From an uncultured Flavobacteriaceae bacterium (GTDB lineage Bacteria > Bacteroidota > Bacteroidia > Flavobacteriales > Flavobacteriaceae): a stretch of 64,000 nt of DNA. Under the pieces are notes generated by a model. The model saw only the letters and a program-made list of their open reading frames with translations, was not told where the DNA came from and made no database searches. The DNA lies in contig CANLXN010000001.1 of assembly GCA_947495135.1 (NCBI GenBank), positions 1 through 64,000 of the forward strand, in the 5' to 3' direction. The stretch's first letter is position 1, and the number at the start of each line of letters is the position of its first letter. The translations under genes were made by a program, and so were the position numbers. This document shows positions 23,302 through 31,108 of the stretch, piece after piece.

Positions 23302-24018
23302 TTAGCGCACCGTCACACTGATATAAACATTCGATTTTGGCCATTCTCCTTCATCGGCTGGGAGTTTTGATATAGCCTCTACCACATCCATACCGTTGGT
23401 TACTTTTCCAAAAATGGTGTAATCGCCGTTCAAATGATTGGCTTGTCTAGGTTCTCCAATAAAAATATAGAATTCGAAGGGAGCCGACTTCTTATCCGGA
23501 TTTTCGCGGTACTCTTTGGCACCACAAACACTTCCATATTGGTGTGTCCGTTTATTGGAGATTTCTGCGGGGAGTAAATAATTTTTACCAATTGCCGCTC
23601 GTTTTTTTGGGGTAGATCGGAGGTCACTATTGCCAGCCTGAATTATAAAACCAGGAGCAATTCGATGCACAAAGGTCTCCTCAAAGTATTCTTGCTTGGT
23701 GAGATAAATGAAATTGGCTCTATGCAAAGGAGTGTCTTCAAAAAGTTCGATGTCTATATCGCCGAGATATGTGGAGACTCGGACTTTAGTTTCTGGGTTC
23801 TCTTTTCCGTATTGCGTAAGAAAAGCTACCATGTTTTCTTCGGTAATCTCTGGGTATTTATTTGTTTCGACTTCTGGTTCAATTGGTTTTTCAGAGGGTA
23901 CCGTATCTTTTACGATTTCTTTTGTGACTTCTGTTTTTTCTTCGGAAGTCTTTTTTTTATCTTCACAACTCGCGAGCACGAGGCAAAAGGCGATTACTAT
24001 AACTAGTGATAATTTCAT
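23302..24018 (-). CDS. Peptidylprolyl isomerase (cyclophilin) lipoprotein
   Basis: 238-residue cyclophilin with a lipobox (VLASC, residues ~14-18) and a charged Glu/Lys-rich linker (20-60). Catalytic core: RVSTYLGDIDIELFED, FVHRIAPGFIIQAG, HQYGSVCGAKEY and HLNGDYTIFGKVTNGMDVV. Accelerates proline isomerisation during folding of periplasmic or outer-membrane proteins. Its ATG is just 2 bp from the ATG of the divergent NUDIX gene. It contains an extra segment (AAIGKNYLLPAEISNKRTHQ) common to flavobacterial versions. Confidence 0.92.
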   Translation of the reverse strand: MKLSLVIVIAFCLVLASCEDKKKTSEEKTEVTKEIVKDTVPSEKPIEPEVETNKYPEITEENMVAFLTQYGKENPETKVRVSTYLGDIDIELFEDTPLHRANFIYLTKQEYFEETFVHRIAPGFIIQAGNSDLRSTPKKRAAIGKNYLLPAEISNKRTHQYGSVCGAKEYRENPDKKSAPFEFYIFIGEPRQANHLNGDYTIFGKVTNGMDVVEAISKLPADEGEWPKSNVYISVTVR

Positions 24019-24020
24019 TA

Positions 24021-24662
24021 ATGCAATATTCAGAGTTTTCTAAACGGATTGTAAAAGTAAAAAATTTGGAACTTCCAGGGGAAGCCTTTCATCTTAAAAT
24101 GGCTCCAATAGAGCGATTGTTGGAATTGAAGAACAAAGCCCGTGAGATGAAGACGGCCAGAACAGCGGCTGTAATGTGTATGTTCTACCCTTCAGATCAA
24201 GGGGAAACTCATATGGCGCTTATTCTTCGTAAAACTTATAAGGGCGTACATTCTGCTCAAATTGGTTTTCCGGGCGGCAAGACGGAAAAGGAAGACGCGT
24301 CTTCCGAGGAAACCGCATTGCGTGAAACTGAAGAAGAAGTAGGGGTTCCTTCATCGGATATTTCAGTATTAAAAAAGCTAACGGAGGTCTACATTCCCCC
24401 TAGCAATTTTTTTGTGCAACCCTTTCTAGGAATCTCCTCTAAAACGCCCATGTTTATTAAACAAGAAGAGGAGGTGGAAGATATTATCGAAGTTCCGATC
24501 ACGGAGTTTTTAGACGATACTACTATGGTAACCCAGACTTTATCTACTAGTTATGCCAAATCTATTAAAGTCCCAGCGTTTCAATTACAAGGCCATTTGG
24601 TGTGGGGCGCAACTGCCATGATGTTGAATGAGGTACGAGAACTATTAAAATCTACTCTATAA
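24021..24662 (+). CDS. CoA pyrophosphatase (NUDIX hydrolase)
   Basis: 213 residues from ATG 24021; a GTG at 24006 lies within the divergent cyclophilin gene and is rejected. NUDIX box: GFPGGKTEKEDASSEETALRE-type sequence followed by TEEEVG (GX5EX7REUXEEXGU, intact). UPF0035/CoA-specific features are also present: LPGEAFHLKMAPIERL and LTEVYIPPSNFFVQPF. It hydrolyses CoA and related dinucleotides in the cytoplasm. The 2-bp intergenic distance means that each promoter must lie inside the other gene. Confidence 0.9.
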   Translation: MQYSEFSKRIVKVKNLELPGEAFHLKMAPIERLLELKNKAREMKTARTAAVMCMFYPSDQGETHMALILRKTYKGVHSAQIGFPGGKTEKEDASSEETALRETEEEVGVPSSDISVLKKLTEVYIPPSNFFVQPFLGISSKTPMFIKQEEEVEDIIEVPITEFLDDTTMVTQTLSTSYAKSIKVPAFQLQGHLVWGATAMMLNEVRELLKSTL

Positions 24663-24671
24663 CTCGCCGCA

Positions 24672-25172
24672 TTAAGACGTAGCGGCAATTCTTATTTTGT
24701 ATATACAGGAAGGAAGGTAATTTACACCCATTCTATCCCAAATATCATTTAAATTATTAAGTGGAATTTGAATGGGTTCAATGTAAATTCGTTCCAGAGA
24801 GTTAGGTAGGGCGGGATGTGTTTCATGATTGAAAATAACGGTTTCATTAAAAATAGCCATCGTTTCCGAAAGCATTTTTAGTCCCTCGAGGTACTGTTGA
24901 GAAATGTAATTGGCTGTAATGAGCACATAATAGTCTAACAAAACAGGTTGCTTTTCTTGAACAGTACTGAAAGTAGAAGGTCTATTTCTTAGAGATGGTC
25001 CCTGTTCTAAATGGATGATAGAAATTACTATTTTGTTTTCAATGTCTCTGGTAGTGGATCCATCGAGATCCATGAGAGGTCCCACAACAGCGCATTCTGA
25101 ATCTACTTGAAAATACGTCTTTAACTCTTGATCTAAGAATTGTCCGAGAAATGAAATCGATTGGTCAAGCAT
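24672..25172 (-). CDS. DUF4255 / Pvc16-N-like protein, orphan
   Basis: 166 residues matching the DUF4255 (Pvc16 N-terminal) family: an N-terminal helix with the amphipathic LDQELKTYFQ, NKIVISIIHLEQGPSLRN, LDYYVLITANYISQQYLEGLKMLSETMAIF and LNDIWDRMGVNYLPSCIYKIRI. In contractile injection systems (eCIS, PVC, Afp) this protein is the cap/terminator that ends the tail tube and sheath. No sheath, tube, baseplate or AAA ATPase gene is nearby, so here it is a solitary copy. Either a remnant or a repurposed protein. The flavobacterial context is seen; its function is inferred. Confidence 0.75.
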   Translation of the reverse strand: MLDQSISFLGQFLDQELKTYFQVDSECAVVGPLMDLDGSTTRDIENKIVISIIHLEQGPSLRNRPSTFSTVQEKQPVLLDYYVLITANYISQQYLEGLKMLSETMAIFNETVIFNHETHPALPNSLERIYIEPIQIPLNNLNDIWDRMGVNYLPSCIYKIRIAATS

Positions 25173-25335
25173 ATACTTTTATTTTAAGACTGAAATTTGA
25201 TGTACTAAGGTATGTAATGCAGCCAAAAGTAAATGCATTATTTTGTAGGTAAATTCTTCAATTTTTTGCTATTGAACTGAATCGCAATTATCTAGGTGTA
25301 GTGGCTTAAAAACTCGATGTAAGGGCGAATTTTAG

Positions 25336-25343
25336 TATATTTG
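25336..25343 (+). promoter_or_regulatory. Candidate -7 box of the acyltransferase gene
   Basis: TATATTTG matches TAnnTTTG and lies 59 bp upstream of the ATG at 25403. No clear -33 TTG was found at the right distance. Confidence 0.4.
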
Positions 25344-25402
25344 AGCCCTAGTTGTGATTGCGCAGATGATGCAGATCACAGAAAATAACCGAACACACTT
25401 GT

Positions 25403-26206
25403 ATGGGGCTTTTCAAAAAAAATCCTTTTGGACATATTTTATTTTTTAAGCTATGGCTTATTCGAATCCTTGGTGCTATGACACATCGGCGTTTTAAAGG
25501 GTTCAATCAACTACAAATTGATGGTAGTGAGGTAATAAAAGGTCTTCCAGATACGAATGTTCTATTTGTGTCAAACCATCAGACGTATTTCGCAGATGTA
25601 GTTGCGATGTTTCATGTATTTAATGCAAGTTTGAGCGGGAGAGAGGATAATATTAAGAATATCGGTTATCTCTGGCGCCCTAAACTAAATATCTATTTTG
25701 TGGCAGCAAAAGAAACCATGTCTTCTGGTTTTTTACCAAAATTACTCGCCTATGCGGGTTCTGTGAGTATTGAAAGGACTTGGCGTGCCGAAGGGAAAGA
25801 GGTGAACAGACAAGTAAAGATGAGTGATGTAAGCAGTATTTCGACAGCACTTAATGATGGTTGGGTAATTACCTTTCCGCAGGGAACTACACGTCCGTGG
25901 AAACCCATTAGACGTGGAACGGCTCATATCATTAAAAAGAACAAGCCTTTAGTTGTACCCATTGTTATTGATGGGTTTAGACGTTCATTCGATCGCAAAG
26001 GGCTTCGCATCAAGAAACGTGGAATTCTCCAATCAATGGAAATTAAAGCGCCATTGGACATCGATTACGAAAATGATACGGTAGATCAAATAGTGGAAAA
26101 ACTAGAGTACGCTATTGAGCAACACCCTTCTTTCCTGAAGGTTATTCCTAAAGAAGACATCCTGAGTGAAGAAGAGTTGAACAAAGAGCGACAGTGGAGG
26201 TATTAG
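25403..26206 (+). CDS. 1-acyl-glycerol-phosphate acyltransferase family protein
   Basis: 267 residues of the PlsC/LPLAT family. Motif I NHQTYFADV (residues ~54-62, catalytic NHxxxxD) is intact. The motif III region reads FPQGTTRPW, with Q in place of the usual E of EGTR, and KNKPLVVPIVIDGF gives motif IV. Its C-terminal tail (~250-267) is charged. It would acylate lysophosphatidic acid or related lipids at the inner membrane. The ORF has no strong membrane helix, so it is probably membrane-associated. Orphan gene with its own promoter. Confidence 0.85.
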   Translation: MGLFKKNPFGHILFFKLWLIRILGAMTHRRFKGFNQLQIDGSEVIKGLPDTNVLFVSNHQTYFADVVAMFHVFNASLSGREDNIKNIGYLWRPKLNIYFVAAKETMSSGFLPKLLAYAGSVSIERTWRAEGKEVNRQVKMSDVSSISTALNDGWVITFPQGTTRPWKPIRRGTAHIIKKNKPLVVPIVIDGFRRSFDRKGLRIKKRGILQSMEIKAPLDIDYENDTVDQIVEKLEYAIEQHPSFLKVIPKEDILSEEELNKERQWRY

Positions 26207-26293
26207 TGTTTTTGATGAACGATATTACTCGTACAATTTAAGTTGAATAGATGATGAAAAATGTAGAAATTAAACTGTGTTTTTTAATTTTAC

Positions 26294-26335
26294 TCACCAC
26301 TCACCACTCACCACTCACCACTCACCACTCACCAC
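26294..26335. repeat. Six tandem copies of a TCACCAC heptamer
   Basis: Perfect 7-bp microsatellite, six units, immediately 3' of the acyltransferase and directly abutting the stop of the convergent gene at 26339. It carries a short spurious ORF. Copy number is likely to vary between strains by slippage. Confidence 0.9.
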
Positions 26336-26338
26336 TAG

Positions 26339-26983
26339 TTAAACCTCAATCTTCTGCAGTTCCCTGTAGTTTCTCTTTAACCTTTTCAGCAGTAATCCAT
26401 AAACGATATAATAAAAGAGCATTAAGAATCCAATAAATACGATTCCAACAACTAGCTGTGCGATGAAAAAGGTGTTCAAGAACGCTTCTGGAGGTAATGC
26501 ACCAAAGGTTTCTTCTGCCATTAAAAGGTCATAGAGCCTATCTTTGTTTGCATAATAGTAAATATTAACTCCAAGGAGCATAGCTGCCGCCATTCCAATA
26601 TTGTAATAGACAAAGTAATGAACGGTTTTTCTAGTGCGCAGAATATTTTTCATGAGCGTACTTACCGTATTGGTTACTTGTATTTTTTGATAGTTTTTGT
26701 AAAACAGATAGATGAAAATAGCCACAACTACGTAATTAATTACATTAATTACGATAAAAGTATTTTTCAGCCCCATTTCTTCCTGAAACTGTTTGTTCGA
26801 TTCTGGTATTAAAAGCGAAAGCAATGTCCATAAGGCGATTTCAGCAAGACTAATAATCACTATCCACTTCACTATAGAAGAGGACTTCTTCAATAGCATT
26901 GGATAAATTTCTTTAAAGGTGAACTTTGGGAACTCTTGTTCCCGTGACATCCATTCTTTTTTTAATATTTCAAGTTGATCCAT
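26339..26983 (-). CDS. Membrane protein co-encoded with ECF sigma factor
   Basis: 214 residues. A soluble N-terminal helix (MDQLEILKKEWMSREQEFPKFT) then four membrane segments (~38-60, 75-97, 125-145, 172-196), ending in a basic tail (LLKRLKRNYRELQ). It follows the ECF sigma gene by 4 bp, a position usual for a regulatory partner. It lacks a classical zinc-binding anti-sigma (ZAS) domain, so any anti-sigma role is inferred from context only. Common in Flavobacteriaceae next to this sigma factor. Confidence 0.75.
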   Translation of the reverse strand: MDQLEILKKEWMSREQEFPKFTFKEIYPMLLKKSSSIVKWIVIISLAEIALWTLLSLLIPESNKQFQEEMGLKNTFIVINVINYVVVAIFIYLFYKNYQKIQVTNTVSTLMKNILRTRKTVHYFVYYNIGMAAAMLLGVNIYYYANKDRLYDLLMAEETFGALPPEAFLNTFFIAQLVVGIVFIGFLMLFYYIVYGLLLKRLKRNYRELQKIEV

Positions 26984-26987
26984 GAGC

Positions 26988-27482
26988 TTAAGGGTTAAGT
27001 ATGGTTCGTAGTTTTTCTTTAATTCTATTCATCTTTACACGAGCGTTGACTTCGGAGATTCCAAGTGTTTCAGAAATCTCTCTGTAATTTTTGTTTTCGA
27101 GGTATAAGAAAACGAGCGCTTTATCAATGTCGTTTAAAGTCTTTACCGCATTATACATTAGTTTTAATTGATCTTCAATAGTACTGTCGTAGTCCTCAGA
27201 TGATATTTTAAAACTTACTCCTTCAAAATCCTGTGTTTGTACTCGGCGTTTGCTTTTTCGATACAGCGTAATAGCGGTATTTAATGCAACCCTATACATC
27301 CAGGTGCTAAATTTTGAGTCTCCTCTAAACTTCGGAAATGCTCGCCATAACTGTATAGTTATTTCCTGAAACAAATCATTGTGCGCATCGCTATCGTTGG
27401 TGTATAGACGACATATCTTATGCACAATGTTCTGGTTGGCCTCAAGCTGGCTCACAAAACTATGTTCGAGTTCTTTGGTCAA
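26988..27482 (-). CDS. ECF RNA polymerase sigma factor
   Basis: 164 residues. Region 2: HNDLFQEITIQLWRAFPKFRGDSKFSTWMYRVALNTAITLYRK. Region 4: LEDQLKLMYNAVKTLNDIDKALVFLYLENKNYREISETLGISEVNARVKMNRIKEK. It directs RNA polymerase to -35/-10 promoters of the GTAAC type, and its own upstream region has such a promoter (27506-27532), suggesting autoregulation. Co-encoded with a four-helix membrane protein downstream. Confidence 0.95.
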   Translation of the reverse strand: MTKELEHSFVSQLEANQNIVHKICRLYTNDSDAHNDLFQEITIQLWRAFPKFRGDSKFSTWMYRVALNTAITLYRKSKRRVQTQDFEGVSFKISSEDYDSTIEDQLKLMYNAVKTLNDIDKALVFLYLENKNYREISETLGISEVNARVKMNRIKEKLRTILNP

Positions 27483-27505
27483 TGTTTTTTTGTTGGTTGC
27501 TCTAT

Positions 27506-27532
27506 TAGTAGCGGATGTGAAATTTTGTTACA
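27506..27532 (-). promoter_or_regulatory. ECF-type promoter of the sigma gene
   Basis: Minus strand: GTAAC (27528-27532), 13 bp, then CGCTACTAA (27506-27514), 24 bp before the ATG at 27482. GTAAC also precedes the other ECF sigma operon (60839). Bacteroidota ECF sigma genes are often autoregulated through GTAAC-containing promoters. Confidence 0.55.
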
Positions 27533-27560
27533 ATTTTCAAAATAAAAAGAATAGTATTCG

Positions 27561-27908
27561 CTATTGTTGTTTGATAGTCACAGGAATAGGACTACCACTA
27601 TTTACCCAACTACCACCAACTTCATCTATGTTCACATCTAATTCGTCGCTAGTGTCAATACTTTTTAGACTCACCTTTACTTGATCATAGGTGTCGACAC
27701 TCTTTAAATTTACATTTAGTTCGTCATACGTATTAATATCCACGATGCGAACGTCAATAGTTTCGGTAGGTAACGGGAGAGGATTGGTGGTGGTATCTGT
27801 GGTGTTTGCATAGGCCTTTGGAACGATTTCCAAATCCTTAGCAACATTAAAGGTTAAGCAAACGGCAATAATCGTAAGAATGACCTTGGTGTAGCGATCT
27901 GTTTTCAT
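27561..27908 (-). CDS. Small exported protein (115 aa), signal-anchor type
   Basis: 115 residues from ATG 27908 (the longer frame to 27962 overlaps the spacer after the cyclase). The N-terminus KTDRYTKVILTIIAVCLTFN is a hydrophobic signal or anchor, followed by a conserved short proline-alanine motif (VPKAYANT) and a low-complexity, Ser/Thr/Pro- and Asp-rich tail with the repeated theme (V/N)DINTYDELNVNLKSVD, KSVDTYDQVKVSLKSID, KSIDTSDELDVNID. The three ~15-residue repeats are internal. The N-terminal type is common in Bacteroidota and cyanobacteria. No known function. It lies 50 bp downstream of the nucleotide cyclase gene. Confidence 0.75.
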   Translation of the reverse strand: MKTDRYTKVILTIIAVCLTFNVAKDLEIVPKAYANTTDTTTNPLPLPTETIDVRIVDINTYDELNVNLKSVDTYDQVKVSLKSIDTSDELDVNIDEVGGSWVNSGSPIPVTIKQQ

Positions 27909-27958
27909 ATTTAAGAGTTTAATAAGTGAATTATAGTGTTTTTTGTACTGAAAGTTTA

Positions 27959-29053
27959 TCAATTTTCATTCCGAAACGTTACAAGAGATACGGGTTCGGC
28001 TTTTCCTTTTAATTGGTGAGGCCCCAAGTCTTCTTTGGTAATATTACTAGGAAGTTTAATATTAATAGTAGAAAATTCTGAAGAGGCTAGAATGTCTACA
28101 CCTAATTCGTTGCATTTGGCTTCGATCCGGGCAGTTGTATTGAGCACATCGCCCGAGAATGCGATGTCTCGTTTTATTTGTCCAATCTCACCCGTCATTA
28201 CGGCCCCATAATGATATCCGGCTTTAAAATGTGGGTGAGCATTATAACGTTTAGCGTAATAATCGGATTTTTTCTGTAGTAATTCTCGCATTTTAAAAAA
28301 GCAGGCAATTGCGTTTCCTTTATCGAGACCTTTTTTCATTTTCCAAGAAACAACGATTTCATCTCCAACATATTGATACACCTCTCCCTTGGTTGCAAGA
28401 ATCGCTGGTGCTATATGTTTGAAGAAGTCTTTCAGGAAGTTGAAGTATTTTTCTTCCCCTAAATTTTCGGCTATAGTTGTAGCATCCTTGATATCTGCAA
28501 ACATAAAAATGCGTCTTTCTCTTTTGGGGTGAAAATACTTCCCTTTTAAATAATCTGGAAAAACTCCTGGCCCATATTTGTCGTTTACCATTAAAATAAT
28601 GAGCGTTACCACTACAATAATTAGCCAAACAAAATAATTTTTTAAAAAGACGGCTTCCCTAAAGAAAAATAGATGTTCTTCCATCACCTCGGGATGAAAC
28701 ATGGGAAGGTCTAAATCTGCTCCTGTGAGATAGAGACTTCCAAGAGTACCTATTGCAAGCGCAACACCGGTATATACAATAATGATTAATAGTAATGCCT
28801 GCCAAAACGCATAACGTCTTAGCCAGTATTCCATCAAGTTTACCGTAAAGATTCCACCAACAGTGGACGCACAAAGCGCTACAATTAAATAGGCAGTGTA
28901 GGCCGACCTGAAGTCGTAAGTGGAATCCAGCGCTCTATGATTGATGAGTGTAATATAATCGTAATAAAAGATAAGGTTGGAAAGAACCATCCATGCAATA
29001 AATATCCATAATGCACGTCTGGCATAAAATGGGAAATTAATAGATCTCCCCAT
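27959..29053 (-). CDS. Class III adenylate/guanylate cyclase, membrane-bound
   Basis: 364 residues. Four N-terminal membrane segments (~15-32, 50-72, 85-107, 135-155) precede a class III catalytic domain (~185-360). Metal-binding Asp occurs in RRIFMFADIKDATT, the second metal Asp in YQYVGDEIVVSW, and the transition-state Asn/Arg in GDVLNTTARIEAKC. Thus the catalytic residues are intact. It would make cAMP or cGMP; substrate specificity cannot be decided from sequence. No dedicated cyclic-nucleotide receptor is nearby. Closely packed (3 bp) after the YdeI-like gene. Confidence 0.88.
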   Translation of the reverse strand: MGRSINFPFYARRALWIFIAWMVLSNLIFYYDYITLINHRALDSTYDFRSAYTAYLIVALCASTVGGIFTVNLMEYWLRRYAFWQALLLIIIVYTGVALAIGTLGSLYLTGADLDLPMFHPEVMEEHLFFFREAVFLKNYFVWLIIVVVTLIILMVNDKYGPGVFPDYLKGKYFHPKRERRIFMFADIKDATTIAENLGEEKYFNFLKDFFKHIAPAILATKGEVYQYVGDEIVVSWKMKKGLDKGNAIACFFKMRELLQKKSDYYAKRYNAHPHFKAGYHYGAVMTGEIGQIKRDIAFSGDVLNTTARIEAKCNELGVDILASSEFSTINIKLPSNITKEDLGPHQLKGKAEPVSLVTFRNEN

Positions 29054-29056
29054 AAA

Positions 29057-29656
29057 CTAGCAATTTTTGTATTTATCGTTTAAGCCTTGTCCATCTTGAA
29101 TCATAGGAATAATTTTCTCCAATCGTTTTATCTGAGTAGCTGCTCGTTTTGCCTCCCCAATGTAATTTGCATATTCCTTCCTTTTTCCTGCACTTAAAGT
29201 ATTGAAAGCAGCTTCGAAGGCTGGATTTTTCTGAAATTCGTTTTTTAATAAGGGCGGAATAGTAACTTCTGAAATTTTAGTTCGTTGCGGTTTTACTTCT
29301 TTACCAGCCAAACAGTTTTCAATGGTTTCCTGCACATAGGCAGAAATACGTTCTGCATCTATTTCATCGCCTTCTTCAAAACGCCACTGTCTCAAGGCTT
29401 TTGTTTTTTCCTGTCCAGTGATTAAATGGTTACCAGTGTCTTTCAAAAATACACCTTGATGAAACCATATTCCCATATGATTTTTAAAAGCTCCAAATCC
29501 TAGCAAAATTTTACCGTTTAAAGTGTAGGCAGGTGCTCCCCATTTTATTTCTTCCTTTAGTTCTGTTTCTTCTAAAATAGCTCTAATAAGCTCGAACTGT
29601 TTTTTCCATTTGACATGCTTTTCTAAAAAAGCATCTACTTTTTGCGAATCGGTCAT
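29057..29656 (-). CDS. DUF1801 and YdeI/OmpD-associated domain protein
   Basis: 199 residues. N-terminal DUF1801 (EEIKWGAPAYTLNGKILLGFGAFKNHMGIWF, then ALRQWRFEEGDEID) is followed by a C-terminal OmpD-associated domain (IPPLLKNEFQKNPAFEAAFNTLSAGKRKEYANYIGEAKR). The family includes proteins implicated in resistance to bacteriocins and polymyxin, and in iron-sulfur-like stress, but the biochemical role is unclear. The cyclase gene follows 3 bp downstream. A second YdeI-like gene lies at 51011. Confidence 0.88.
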   Translation of the reverse strand: MTDSQKVDAFLEKHVKWKKQFELIRAILEETELKEEIKWGAPAYTLNGKILLGFGAFKNHMGIWFHQGVFLKDTGNHLITGQEKTKALRQWRFEEGDEIDAERISAYVQETIENCLAGKEVKPQRTKISEVTIPPLLKNEFQKNPAFEAAFNTLSAGKRKEYANYIGEAKRAATQIKRLEKIIPMIQDGQGLNDKYKNC

Positions 29657-29727
29657 GGCAGGTTGTTTTGTGCTTCTAAGATACTAATTTGGAAACTAAA
29701 TTCCCCTTCGTTTTTTACAATAAGAAT

Positions 29728-29755
29728 AAAAACCTGCCATAAATGACAGGTTTTT
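29728..29755. terminator. Hairpin terminator
   Basis: AAAAACCTG (29728-29736) pairs with CAGGTTTTT (29747-29755) around a 10-base loop. It lies between two minus-strand genes and ends the DUF1028 gene transcript. Confidence 0.75.
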
Positions 29756-29776
29756 AGCTCTATTTTTTTAGTACTC

Positions 29777-30784
29777 CTATTCCTTAATAAATTGTAAAGT
29801 TATTTCTCCTTGATCACTCGTTATTTTGATGAAATAAGCTCCGCTACTCAGTTTTGATACATCTATATTTTTTGGAAGTAATTGAAGAGAGTCTTTCTTC
29901 ATTTTTATCATACTTCTGCCATTAGCATCGAACACTTCATATCCTTCTACCGCAATAGAGGGATCTGTATTGAGAGTCAATTTTTTGGTCACTGGGTTGG
30001 GAAATAATTTAATTTTAGCCTTCAGCGCTACTTCTTGTGTAGACAAGAGCTCGTTGTATAGGTCTTGTAAAATGTCAATAGGTTCGGTGCCAGACGCCTG
30101 TTGTCCTACATTGAGTCTAATAGATGGATCATTAGGGTCATCGTCTGCTGCGTATACTAATAAGTAAGCAGTTGTAGATGAAGTGCCTGCCGTTAAACAT
30201 CGAGCATCTGCTCCGGCAAAATTAGCTCCTTGCATTGCGGCCATTAGCTTGTCTGCTAGGGTTCCCGTGGTGTTATTGAAATTGGCTTCCATTTGATCGA
30301 TTACACTAACATTGAGCAAGATATTTCCTTGAATACTAAAGGTAGCACCTTGACGATCTTCTTTATAATCGTCTGCAGACCCTCCAGTCCAACCTGCAAG
30401 ACGAGGATTTCCATCATCGTCTAAATCTGCAATGCCATATTGGCGGTAGGCTGGATTAAAGTTTTGTGAGTTACAAGCGTCATTTGCAACTAGATAATCT
30501 ATGATTTCGGAAGGACTTAGCCCTGCTTCCATTTGGGTAATCCCATTGTTGAGGTTTACATTGGGAATACATACATACGCTTGCGAATTAATTCCTCCTT
30601 TTCCAGGGATAATTTTGGTAATGATGTCGATAATTCCTCCAGCACCCACTCCATTTACACAGGAGGCTCCAGCAGATCCTATTTCCCCTGTTGCAGGATC
30701 AACTGCAATAATCGAAAAGGTGTCTTGAGCAAATGCAGTGAAACCAATAAGGGCTGCAATTAATAAAGTAACTGTATTTTTCAT
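29777..30784 (-). CDS. Secreted DUF1028 protein with T9SS tail
   Basis: 335 residues. Signal peptide, then a DUF1028 domain (FSIIAVDPATGEIGSAGASCV, GGINSQAYVCIPNVNL, GATFSIQGNILLNVSVI, ADARCLTAGTSSTTAYLLV), predicted Ntn-hydrolase-like family proteins, some linked to peptidases. Residues ~258-335 are a T9SS sorting domain (KIKLFPNPVTKKLTL, DVSKLSSGAYFIKITS, QFIKE). Secreted or surface-anchored; substrate unknown. The adjacent 324-bp gap (30785-31108) contains the LytTR-type promoter of the next gene and nothing else recognised. Confidence 0.88.
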   Translation of the reverse strand: MKNTVTLLIAALIGFTAFAQDTFSIIAVDPATGEIGSAGASCVNGVGAGGIIDIITKIIPGKGGINSQAYVCIPNVNLNNGITQMEAGLSPSEIIDYLVANDACNSQNFNPAYRQYGIADLDDDGNPRLAGWTGGSADDYKEDRQGATFSIQGNILLNVSVIDQMEANFNNTTGTLADKLMAAMQGANFAGADARCLTAGTSSTTAYLLVYAADDDPNDPSIRLNVGQQASGTEPIDILQDLYNELLSTQEVALKAKIKLFPNPVTKKLTLNTDPSIAVEGYEVFDANGRSMIKMKKDSLQLLPKNIDVSKLSSGAYFIKITSDQGEITLQFIKE

Positions 30785-31011
30785 AGCACGAATTTTTATA
30801 AAGATATGGAATTTTGGTAATGGATACGTTAGAGGTGAGAAGCTCGATACAAGAACAGGAAAATAACTTGGGAGTAGGGAGCAAGCAGAAAGAAATAAGA
30901 AGAGTGTAGAATTAGTTTGTTATTTTGAAAGCACATAGAAAATAAAACGGTCGCGAAACTATAAAACCCGATCCCAAAATTTTTAATTATCATCTCACGT
31001 CTCATATAAAA

Positions 31012-31082
31012 ACAATTCAGTCCCTTTTAATTACAGTTCAGTATTATTTTTACTGAAGTTTAAATAGATCATCGCATTTTTG
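31012..31082 (+). promoter_or_regulatory. Tandem LytTR-type sites and -7 box (TonB receptor promoter)
   Basis: ACAATTCAG (31012-31020) and ACAGTTCAG (31033-31041), 21 bp apart, then 33 bp, then CATTTTTG (31075-31082), a -7 box 26 bp before the ATG. The layout matches those at 14030, 33283 and 36100 base for base in spacing. A 7-bp inverted repeat TTCAGTA/TACTGAA (31037-31057) overlaps the second site. Sequences 30785-31011 are otherwise featureless. Confidence 0.75.
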
Positions 31083-31108
31083 AGCCATCAAACACAATCA
31101 ATCATACC

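Noticed and set aside
26294-26335. Possible CRISPR-like array
   Set aside because: Units of 7 bp with no spacers and no cas genes are a simple tandem repeat, not a CRISPR.
26251-26436. 61-codon plus-strand ORF containing a repeated Thr-His-His-Ser motif
   Set aside because: It only translates the TCACCAC microsatellite and overlaps the real minus-strand gene.
31037-31057. TTCAGTA/TACTGAA inverted repeat as a separate operator
   Set aside because: The left arm lies within the second LytTR-type site and the repeat is not found in the other three promoters, so it adds no independent evidence.
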